Below, in pieces: positions 1 through 6,272 of a stretch of 10,190 nucleotides of DNA. This DNA comes from Phocaeicola_A sp963624095 (GTDB lineage Bacteria; Bacteroidota; Bacteroidia; Bacteroidales; Bacteroidaceae): NCBI GenBank assembly GCA_963624095.1, contig CAVFNZ010000090.1, positions 1 to 10,190 on the forward strand, read 5' to 3'. A program made the position numbers and the translations under genes. Under the pieces are notes generated by a model. The model made no database searches, was not told the origin of the DNA, and worked only from the letters and a program-made list of their open reading frames with translations. How positions within the stretch are numbered: the stretch's first letter is position 1; each line of letters begins with the position of its first letter.

Positions 1-2766
1 CCGTCAAACACGGCACTGTGCGTGGGACCCAAGATAGACTATGTGGCCGTGCAGACCTACAATGCGTACACCGGCACGCCTATTACGGCCGTGTTGGCCA
101 AGCCGCTTCTCCCTGCGCACTTCAACCCCAAAGCCGCCGGTTTGGCCCTGGAGGACTACAAACCCGGTGACAAGTTGGTGCCCTACAAAGTGGTGGCGGA
201 GTACAAAGGCCCGGACTTGGTGGGCATGGAGTACGAACAGCTCATTCCGTGGGTGAAGCCTGTCTCGGTGGACGAGGACGGCAACTGGAAGGACGCTTCC
301 GACAAGGCTTTCCGCGTCATCCCCGGTGACTATGTGACCACGGAAGACGGTACCGGCATCGTGCATATCGCTCCTACCTTTGGTGCGGACGACGCGCAGG
401 TGGCCCGTGCCGCCGGCATCCCGTCACTCTTCATGATCAACAAGAAGGGAGAGACCCGTCCGATGGTGGACCTGACCGGTAAATTCTATCTGCTCGATGA
501 ACTTGACGAAGCTTTCGTGAAGGCTTGCGTCGACGTGGAGAAGTACAAGGAATACCAAGGCCGTTGGGTGAAGAACGCCTACGACCCTCAGTTTACGGTT
601 GACGGAAAGTACGACGAAGCCGCCGCACAAGCCGCGGAGTCGTTGGACATCTATATCTGCATGAAGATGAAAGCCGCCAACCAGGCTTTCAAGATAGAGA
701 AACACGTCCACAACTATCCGCACTGCTGGCGCACGGACAAGCCGGTGCTCTACTATCCGTTGGACAGCTGGTTCATCCGTTCCACCGCTTGCAAGGAACG
801 TATGATAGAACTCAACAAGACCATCAACTGGAAACCCGAATCCACGGGAACGGGACGTTTCGGCAAATGGTTGGAAAACCTGAACGACTGGAACCTGAGC
901 CGTTCGCGCTACTGGGGTACGCCTCTGCCTATCTGGCGTACGGAAGAGGGCGAAGAGAAATGCATCGGTTCGGTGGAAGAGCTCTACGAGGAAGTGGAGA
1001 AGGCCGTAGCCGCCGGTGTGATGAAGAGCAATCCCTATAAGGATGCCGGATTCGTTCCCGGTCAGTACACGAAAGAAAACTATGACAAGATAGACTTGCA
1101 CCGTCCCTATGTGGATGACATCAAACTGGTGTCGGACAGCGGTAAGGTGATGAAGCGCGAGACGGACCTCATCGACGTTTGGTTCGATTCCGGCGCCATG
1201 CCTTACGCCCAGATTCACTATCCGTTCGAGAACAAGGAACTCTTTGACAGCCGACAGGTATACCCGGCCGACTTCATTGCGGAGGGTGTGGACCAGACAC
1301 GCGGATGGTTCTTCACCCTGCATGCCATCGCGACTATGGTGTTCGACAGCGTGGCCTACAAGGCCGTTATCTCCAACGGACTGGTGCTGGACAAGAATGG
1401 CAACAAGATGTCCAAGCGACTGGGCAACGCCGTTGACCCCTTCGGGGCTATCGAACAGTTCGGGTCCGACCCGTTGCGTTGGTACATGATTACCAACTCT
1501 TCGCCCTGGGACAACCTGAAGTTCGACACGGCCGGTGTGGACGAGGTGCGCCGTAAGTTCTTCGGAACGCTCTACAACACCTACTCCTTCTTCGCCCTGT
1601 ACGCCAATGTGGACGGCTTCACTTACCAAGAGGCGGATGTTCCCATGGAACAACGTCCTGAGATTGACCGCTGGATTCTCTCCGTGCTCAACTCGTTGAT
1701 AAAGAACGTTGACGCTTGCTACAACGAGTACGAACCGACCCGTGCCGGACGTTACATCCAGGACTTCGTGAATGACAACCTCTCCAACTGGTATGTTCGC
1801 CTTAACAGAAAACGTTTCTGGGGAAGCGAGATGTCTACCGACAAGCTCTCCGCTTACCAAACACTCTATACCTGCCTGGAGACGGTGGCCAAGCTGATGG
1901 CTCCCATCGCTCCGTTCTATGCCGACCGGCTCTATAAAGACCTCGTTTCGGTGACGAAAGACGAGAAGGTCGTTTCCGTTCACTTGGCCCTCTTCCCCGT
2001 CAGCGACGAAAAGCTTATCGATGAGGATCTGGAGTTGCGCATGCAGGTTGCGCAGGACATCACCTCCATGGTGTTGGCACTGCGCCGTAAGGTGAACATC
2101 AAGGTGCGCCAGCCGCTGCAGTGCATCATGATACCTGTAGTGGACGAGAAACAACGCACGCACATCGAAGCCGTGAAGTCACTCATCATGAACGAGGTGA
2201 ACGTGAAGGAACTGAAGTTCGTGGACGACTCCGAAGGCGTGTTGGTGAAGAAAGTGAAGTGCGACTTCAAGAAACTTGGACCGAAGTTCGGCAAACAGAT
2301 GAAGGCCGTGGCCGCGGCCGTCGCCGCCCTGTCGCAGGAAGCCATCGCCGAACTGGAGCGCAACGGCAGATACACGCTGAAACTTGACGGCGGCGATGCC
2401 GTCGTGGAAGCGTCCGACGTGGACATCTACAGCGAGGACATCCCGGGCTGGCTGGTAGCCAACGAAGGACGACTGACCGTGGCCCTGGAGATTACCGTAA
2501 CCGAGGAACTTCGCCGCGAGGGTGTGGCGCGTGAGTTGATCAACCGCGTTCAGAATATCCGCAAGAGCAGTGGATTCGAGATAACGGACAAGATAAGAAT
2601 CAAACTCTCAAGGAATCCGCAGACCGACGATGCCGTGAACGAGTACAACGCCTACATCTGTAACCAAGTGCTGGCCAACTCGTTGACACTGGCCGATGAG
2701 GTGGAGAACGCCACGGAGCTGAGCTTCGACGACTTCACGCTGTACGCGAACGTAACCAAAGAATAA
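1..2766 (+). CDS. ileS: Isoleucyl-tRNA synthetase, 5'-truncated by window edge
   Basis: Charges tRNA-Ile with isoleucine in the cytoplasm; a class Ia synthetase with a CP1 editing domain. The open frame runs from base 1 without a start, giving 921 residues. The family is roughly 1,100-1,200 aa in Bacteroidetes, so about the first 200-odd residues, including the HIGH motif, lie outside. Numbering from codon 1: the entry PSNTALCVGP is the editing-domain start (normally preceded by TTPWTL); HIAPTFGADD near 122-131 is the CP1 editing pocket; the CP2/catalytic part follows with NLSRSRYWGTPLP; DVWFDSG is at 392-398; the KMSKR ATP-binding loop is at 469-473. The rest is the helical anticodon-binding domain (DRWILSVLN, YVRLNRKRFWG) and a C-terminal extension. 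KMSKR rather than KMSKS and the GADD pocket suit the eukaryote-like (type 2) IleS clade. Ends TAA 24 bases before the next gene. Identification is firm; clade assignment is from motif memory. Confidence 0.97.
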   Translation, partial: PSNTALCVGPKIDYVAVQTYNAYTGTPITAVLAKPLLPAHFNPKAAGLALEDYKPGDKLVPYKVVAEYKGPDLVGMEYEQLIPWVKPVSVDEDGNWKDASDKAFRVIPGDYVTTEDGTGIVHIAPTFGADDAQVARAAGIPSLFMINKKGETRPMVDLTGKFYLLDELDEAFVKACVDVEKYKEYQGRWVKNAYDPQFTVDGKYDEAAAQAAESLDIYICMKMKAANQAFKIEKHVHNYPHCWRTDKPVLYYPLDSWFIRSTACKERMIELNKTINWKPESTGTGRFGKWLENLNDWNLSRSRYWGTPLPIWRTEEGEEKCIGSVEELYEEVEKAVAAGVMKSNPYKDAGFVPGQYTKENYDKIDLHRPYVDDIKLVSDSGKVMKRETDLIDVWFDSGAMPYAQIHYPFENKELFDSRQVYPADFIAEGVDQTRGWFFTLHAIATMVFDSVAYKAVISNGLVLDKNGNKMSKRLGNAVDPFGAIEQFGSDPLRWYMITNSSPWDNLKFDTAGVDEVRRKFFGTLYNTYSFFALYANVDGFTYQEADVPMEQRPEIDRWILSVLNSLIKNVDACYNEYEPTRAGRYIQDFVNDNLSNWYVRLNRKRFWGSEMSTDKLSAYQTLYTCLETVAKLMAPIAPFYADRLYKDLVSVTKDEKVVSVHLALFPVSDEKLIDEDLELRMQVAQDITSMVLALRRKVNIKVRQPLQCIMIPVVDEKQRTHIEAVKSLIMNEVNVKELKFVDDSEGVLVKKVKCDFKKLGPKFGKQMKAVAAAVAALSQEAIAELERNGRYTLKLDGGDAVVEASDVDIYSEDIPGWLVANEGRLTVALEITVTEELRREGVARELINRVQNIRKSSGFEITDKIRIKLSRNPQTDDAVNEYNAYICNQVLANSLTLADEVENATELSFDDFTLYANVTKE

Positions 2767-2790
2767 TGTATATATTAAAATCGTAAAACA

Positions 2791-3239
2791 ATGGCAGAAA
2801 AGACTAGGTATTCAGACGCTGAATTGGAGGAGTTTCGTCAAATCATTCTGGAGAAGCTGGAACTGGCGAAACGTGATTACGACCAGCTGAAGGGCAGTAT
2901 CATGAACACGGACGGGAACGACGTGGACGATNNNNNNNNNNNNNNNNNNNNNNNNNNNNNNNNNNNNNNNNNNNNNNNNNNNNNNNNNNNNNNGACGATA
3001 CGTCGCCGACATATAAGGTGTTGGAGGAAGGCGCCAACACCCTTTCCAAAGAAGAAACCACACGCTTGGCCCAGCGTCAGCTGAAGTTCATTCAGGGATT
3101 GCAGGCTGCGCTTGTACGCATTGAGAACAAGACCTACGGCATTTGTCGCGAGACGGGAAAGCTGATACCCGCCGAACGTCTGCGTGCCGTGCCCCACGCC
3201 ACTCTGAGCATCGAGGCCAAACAGAATGGCAAGAAATAA
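2791..3239 (+). CDS. TraR/DksA-family protein, interrupted by an N run
   Basis: A DksA-like protein of the type that acts on RNA polymerase through the secondary channel in other bacteria; its role in Bacteroidetes is not evident from sequence. It starts at ATG 2791 after an A-rich leader. The visible N-terminal part (47 aa, ending DGNDVDD) is helical and charged. After 62 N the frame resumes in another phase with DDTSPTYKV and continues through a coiled-coil-like helix (LAQRQLKFIQGLQAAL) to YGICRETGKLI and RLRAVPHATLS. Collapsing the N run and merging the duplicated GACGAT gives one 126-aa frame, about what I recall for relatives. Zinc finger ligands are mostly gone: the first CxxC is C96-R-E-T99 and the second pair is replaced (PHAT), so a zinc site is unlikely. 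It lies 24 bp after ileS, probably in one transcript, and a terminator-like hairpin follows it. Confidence 0.9.
2932..2993. other. 62-base N run (assembly gap)
   Basis: Undetermined bases inside the TraR/DksA gene. The six bases before it (2926-2931) and after it (2994-2999) are both GACGAT. The two coding halves are out of phase across 62 bases, so the true insert length must be a multiple of three; minus six (an overlap, meaning no missing sequence) satisfies this and gives a normal-length family member. It is probably an unmerged contig join rather than missing DNA. Confidence 0.9.
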
Positions 3240-3255
3240 AAGTTATTGTTTGTCT

Positions 3256-3303
3256 GGCACTTTCCTTCGCCATCCAAGCGGAGGAGGGTGCCTTTCGTCT
3301 TTT
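3256..3303 (+). terminator. Hairpin with T-rich tail between traR/dksA-like gene and lspA
   Basis: Left arm 3256-3269 (GGCACTTTCCTTCG) pairs over 14 positions, counting G-T pairs, with right arm 3279-3292 (CGGAGGAGGGTGCC) around a 9-base loop. TTTCGTCTTTT follows at once. This is the layout of an intrinsic terminator for the ileS transcript. No TAnnTTTG element was found between it and lspA (ATG 3324), so it may act as a partial terminator or attenuator that lowers lspA operon expression relative to ileS. Confidence 0.7.
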
Positions 3304-3323
3304 GTGACAACAAAGATTCAGAA

Positions 3324-3980
3324 ATGAGCAAGAAAAACAAAGAGTGGTTGGCTGTGTCCATCATTGCGGCCGTGTTGATTATCGACCAGGTTATCAAGGT
3401 CGCCGTCAAGACCAACATGTGCTGGCACGAAAGCATCCGCGTGACGGACTGGTTCTACATCTTCTTTACCGAGAACAACGGAATGGCTTTCGGGTTGGAA
3501 ATCTTCGATAAGCTCTTCCTCACCTCGTTCCGTATCATCGCCGTATGTTTCATCGTATGGTATCTGGTGAAGATTCTGAGGCGAAACCTGGCGAAGACGG
3601 GTTATGTCGTTTGCCTGTCGCTCATCTTGGCCGGTGCGGCGGGAAACATCATTGACAGTATGTTCTACGGACTGATATTCAACGAGAGCAGTGTTTCGTC
3701 CGTCGCTCATTTCGTGCCTTTCGGCGAAGGGTATGAGCAGTTGTTTCACGGCAAGGTGGTGGATATGTTCTACTTCCCTATCATTGATACGTATTGGCCG
3801 GAATGGATGCCATTCATAGGCGGTGACCATTTCATCTTTTTCAGTCCCATCTTCAACTTTGCCGACGCTTCCATCAGTGTGGGAATCATCGTGCTGATAC
3901 TGTTCTACAGCGGCCAGCTCAACCGCAAGGAACTCTACTCGGACAAGGTGGAGGAGGAAAAAACAAACGCTGAGGAATGA
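3324..3980 (+). CDS. lspA: Lipoprotein signal peptidase (signal peptidase II)
   Basis: Inner-membrane aspartyl protease that removes the signal peptide of prolipoproteins after diacylglyceryl transfer to the +1 cysteine. With ATG 3324 the protein is 218 aa. Four hydrophobic segments are visible (about 8-26, 65-83, 93-110, 182-196). Conserved family motifs: D21 in IIDQ, N51/N52 in ENNGMAFG, GNIID at 107-111, and the two catalytic aspartates expected at D147 (GKVVDMF) and D181 (FNFADASI). The segment between GNIID and GKVVD, and another before FNFAD, make it longer than the roughly 165-aa E. coli enzyme, as I recall for Bacteroidetes. An in-frame TTG at 3246 would add 26 residues encoded inside the terminator hairpin; I reject it because MSKKNKEW directly preceding the first membrane helix is the usual N-terminus. 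The stop overlaps the next start (ATGA, 3977-3980), so translation is probably coupled. Confidence 0.96.
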   Translation: MSKKNKEWLAVSIIAAVLIIDQVIKVAVKTNMCWHESIRVTDWFYIFFTENNGMAFGLEIFDKLFLTSFRIIAVCFIVWYLVKILRRNLAKTGYVVCLSLILAGAAGNIIDSMFYGLIFNESSVSSVAHFVPFGEGYEQLFHGKVVDMFYFPIIDTYWPEWMPFIGGDHFIFFSPIFNFADASISVGIIVLILFYSGQLNRKELYSDKVEEEKTNAEE

Positions 3981-5011
3981 AACGGATTGCCAAATACATA
4001 CCCGCCTTTTTGACGCTGACGGGCGTTCTCCTCTTCTCCTCGTGCAAGAAGGGAGTCCCTTCGTCGTTGCTGCAACCCAAAGAGATGGAGGACGTGCTCT
4101 ACGACTACCACCTGGCCCAGGCGGTGGGGAACGACTTCAACGGGGAGGAACGCTACATGAAGGAGCTGATACTGCGGGACGTATTTGAGAAGCATCACAC
4201 CACACAGGCACAGTTCGACTCTTCCTTGGTGTGGTACACGCGCAACACGCAGCGATTGAGCCAAATCTATGAAAACCTGAGCAAGCGTTATCAGAAAGTC
4301 GACTCCGCCTTGGTGGTGATAGAGGAGGGACAGGCGCAGCGCGCCAAAGCCATCGTGGGCGACACGGTGGACATCTGGACTAATGAACGCCTCTGTTGCC
4401 TGTCGACAGTGCCGCTGGCCAATAAACTTGTCTTCAACATCGAGACGACGGACACCAACTTCAAGGCGCGCGACAGCTACCGCTGGACACTCGACGCGCA
4501 TTTCCTGCAACGGGATACGGCCGGACGGTATGCACTGATGCAGCTGAGCGTCCTCTATAGGAACGACTCCACGGCTTCGGTGCACAAGAATCTGGCCGAG
4601 GGACGAAACAGCCTGTTCCTGCCCACCGACACCTTGCCTATATTGTCGGTACGCGGTGATGTCTACTTCCGGAACGACACGACGGACGGACAGATTCGCA
4701 CGCTGTTGCTGCACGGAATCTCACTGATGCGCTACCACACGTATGGCGAGCCGGAGACTGAGAAGAACGCGGAGGATTCATTGGCGACCGCTGTTGCCGC
4801 AAAGGATTCCTTAAAGAACGAGTCGCAACGACCCGAAGGAAAAGACACCATAGTCGTGGATTCCACGAAAGAGAAACAACTTCGGCTCTCGCCCAAGGAG
4901 TTGCGTGAGCAGAGCCGCCCGCAACAACTCCGCAAGAACAGTAAGCCTGTGCCCAAGGTAACGCCTGGCAACGGCAACCGCCGTACGCGGCAAACCCCAA
5001 ACAGACGATGA
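3977..5011 (+). CDS. DUF4296-domain lipoprotein
   Basis: Function unknown; family seen mainly in Bacteroidetes. 344 aa. A type II signal peptide is clear: basic MKRIAK, hydrophobic stretch 8-20, lipobox LFSSC with C23 as the lipidated residue. CKKG lacks acidic residues after the cysteine, which does not resemble the surface-export signals of Bacteroidetes lipoproteins, so a periplasm-facing anchor is more likely (inference). Residues about 30-112 match the DUF4296 pattern: MEDVLYDYHLAQAV, a tyrosine-containing helix, TTQAQFDSSLVWYTRN, and LSQIYENLSKRY. A segment at about 130-250 looks beta-rich (alternating hydrophobic strands). The tail, about 258-344, is low-complexity, rich in K, E, Q, R and P, turning basic at the end, and probably disordered. 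It is coupled by ATGA overlaps to lspA upstream and to the small gene downstream, so it is a likely substrate of its own neighbour, LspA. Confidence 0.9.
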   Translation: MKRIAKYIPAFLTLTGVLLFSSCKKGVPSSLLQPKEMEDVLYDYHLAQAVGNDFNGEERYMKELILRDVFEKHHTTQAQFDSSLVWYTRNTQRLSQIYENLSKRYQKVDSALVVIEEGQAQRAKAIVGDTVDIWTNERLCCLSTVPLANKLVFNIETTDTNFKARDSYRWTLDAHFLQRDTAGRYALMQLSVLYRNDSTASVHKNLAEGRNSLFLPTDTLPILSVRGDVYFRNDTTDGQIRTLLLHGISLMRYHTYGEPETEKNAEDSLATAVAAKDSLKNESQRPEGKDTIVVDSTKEKQLRLSPKELREQSRPQQLRKNSKPVPKVTPGNGNRRTRQTPNRR

Positions 5012-5331
5012 AACGGAACTATGCGGCTCATCGGCTGATTCTCTCGGCCGATGAACACCTCTCCCACCAAGTGGTGACGTTGGAAGACGGACGTGTGGTG
5101 AGCCATTGCCCTTTGGTGGGTGAACCGGCATTCACGCAGTGGTTGGGTGGCGTGATTATCCTCTCGTCGTCGGACGCGTTGCCCGATGCGGTGCACTGCC
5201 CCGTCCCCTTAGACGAACTCGTCCGTTTGTTAACCCGAGGAAACAACGAAACCTCGGTCTCATACGCCTGGCACGTCACGGCTGCGGACGCGGCGGCCGG
5301 CGTGGTTCACTCCGTCCGACGGTTGCGTTAG
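5008..5331 (+). CDS. Conserved-looking small protein, unknown function
   Basis: 107 aa, starting at the ATG that overlaps the stop of the DUF4296 gene (ATGA, 5008-5011), which supports it as a real coupled third cistron. No signal peptide or membrane segment. The N-terminal half (MKRNYAAHRLILSADEHL, then VVTLEDGRVVSHCPL, then FTQWLGGVIIL) is a run of short beta strands. It resembles what I recall of short proteins next to lspA in other Bacteroidales, and in a general way the small N-terminal beta domain of amidohydrolase-type enzymes, but there are no metal-ligand motifs and no catalytic barrel, so no enzyme activity is claimed. The C-terminal third (AADAAAGVVHSVRRLR) is alanine/valine-rich and basic. 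No clear terminator was seen in the 86 bp separating it from the convergent methyltransferase gene. Confidence 0.75.
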   Translation: MKRNYAAHRLILSADEHLSHQVVTLEDGRVVSHCPLVGEPAFTQWLGGVIILSSSDALPDAVHCPVPLDELVRLLTRGNNETSVSYAWHVTAADAAAGVVHSVRRLR

Positions 5332-5417
5332 TCGTCCCATGGCCGGTACGCGGGTCAGCACGCAAAACCCTTCCTTGACTTGGCCGCCTTGCGTTGCCTT
5401 CGCCGTTTCGTAAAGCC

Positions 5418-6170
5418 TCATTGCATTCTGCGGCGGAACTCCGCACAGACAACAGCCGCGGCGACAGCCACGTTCAATGACTCGGCGCACTCGCGTCCGA
5501 TGGGGTAGTTGGGAATGTTGAGCCGTTGGTTGACCAGCCGCGCCACCTCTTCGCTGATGCCGTTACCCTCGTTGCCCATGATGATGAGGCCATGGGCGGA
5601 CAGGTCGTGCGCATAGAGGTTGTCGCCGTCCAGGAACGTTCCGTAGACGGGAATGTCCGGTCCGACGGACTCTATCATCCGGGTCAGCGACCCGTAGTGC
5701 AGCCGCACATGCGCCAAACCGCCCATCGTGGCTTGCACCACCTTGGGGCTGTAGGCATCCACCGTGTTTTCGGAGCAGAAGATGTGCTCGATGCCGAACC
5801 AGTCCGCCAAGCGGATAATCGTTCCCAGGTTGCCCGGGTCCTGCACGCCGTCCAACGCCAGGCAGAGATTCTCCCGTGCGTACTCGTCGCGCCATTCCGC
5901 GCTCTGTTGTTCAAACAGAGCCAACACGCCCTGCGGCATCTTCAGGAAACTCGCTCTCGACAGTTCGTCGGCGGTCGCCTCTATCACCTCATCCGCGGTG
6001 TAAGGGTTGGCGCGCAGCCATTCGGGCAACGCCGCCAACAGCCGGCAGTGGTAAGCGCCCATCAGGTCGCCCACCAGCTTGGGGCCTTCCGCCACGAAGA
6101 GCCGTTCGCTCTTGCGGTTCTTCTTCTGTTCCAACGAACGGATGTATTTGATTTTCGCTTTGCTCAGCAT
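5418..6170 (-). CDS. SpoU/TrmH-family RNA 2'-O-methyltransferase
   Basis: SPOUT-fold enzyme predicted to transfer a methyl group from S-adenosylmethionine to a ribose 2'-OH in rRNA or tRNA. 250 aa. An N-terminal substrate-binding domain (about 1-95: IKYIRSLEQKKNRKSERLFV, AEGPKLVGDLM) is followed by the trefoil-knot catalytic domain. Motif 1 is at 107-121 (LDGVQDPGNLGTIIR, with the usual N and R), motif 2 at 199-206 (GNEGNGIS), and motif 3 around 219-234 (IPN...ESLNV), then helix AVAAAVVCAEFRR. All key residues are present. ATG at 6170 follows AAGAAAAGA on the minus strand, a typical A-rich leader. The target RNA cannot be read from sequence; the domain layout is like RlmB/TrmH-type enzymes and the tsr/avirB-like subgroup. 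It is transcribed towards the lspA cluster and divergent from tamL. Confidence 0.94.
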   Translation of the reverse strand: MLSKAKIKYIRSLEQKKNRKSERLFVAEGPKLVGDLMGAYHCRLLAALPEWLRANPYTADEVIEATADELSRASFLKMPQGVLALFEQQSAEWRDEYARENLCLALDGVQDPGNLGTIIRLADWFGIEHIFCSENTVDAYSPKVVQATMGGLAHVRLHYGSLTRMIESVGPDIPVYGTFLDGDNLYAHDLSAHGLIIMGNEGNGISEEVARLVNQRLNIPNYPIGRECAESLNVAVAAAVVCAEFRRRMQ

Positions 6171-6199
6171 TCTTTTCTTAATTGACGATAAAAGTTTAA

Positions 6200-6207
6200 C
6201 AAAGCTA
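6200..6207 (-). promoter_or_regulatory. Candidate -7 element for the methyltransferase gene
   Basis: On the minus strand this reads TAGCTTTG, matching the Bacteroidetes -7 consensus TAnnTTTG. It is about 30 bases upstream of the ATG at 6170, giving a short leader. No TTTG is present at the expected -33 spacing, so the call rests on the -7 element and the divergent AT-rich location. Confidence 0.5.
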
Positions 6208-6230
6208 CCGATTATTATTGATATAATCGC

Positions 6231-6252
6231 TAACTTTGCTAAGTTAAATTTG
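6231..6252 (+). promoter_or_regulatory. Two candidate -7 elements for tamL
   Basis: TAACTTTG (6231-6238) and TAAATTTG (6245-6252) both match TAnnTTTG and lie 21-42 bases before the tamL ATG. Neither has a good TTTG at -33. Which one is used cannot be decided by eye; a start from the second would leave a leader of only about 15 bases. Confidence 0.5.
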
Positions 6253-6272
6253 TTCTACGCATCCGTTTTTCA

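Noticed and set aside
424..2163. Long open frame on the minus strand (579 codons) inside ileS
   Set aside because: It is antisense to an unmistakable ileS frame, has no recognisable domain, and such shadows are common where GC-rich codons lack stops on the other strand.
3246..3323. N-terminal extension of LspA from TTG 3246
   Set aside because: The extra 26 residues are encoded by the terminator hairpin and have no signal or membrane character; ATG 3324 gives the usual N-terminus.
5332..5417. Bidirectional terminator between the convergent genes
   Set aside because: I looked for an inverted repeat with flanking T/A runs in this 86-bp spacer and found none convincing.
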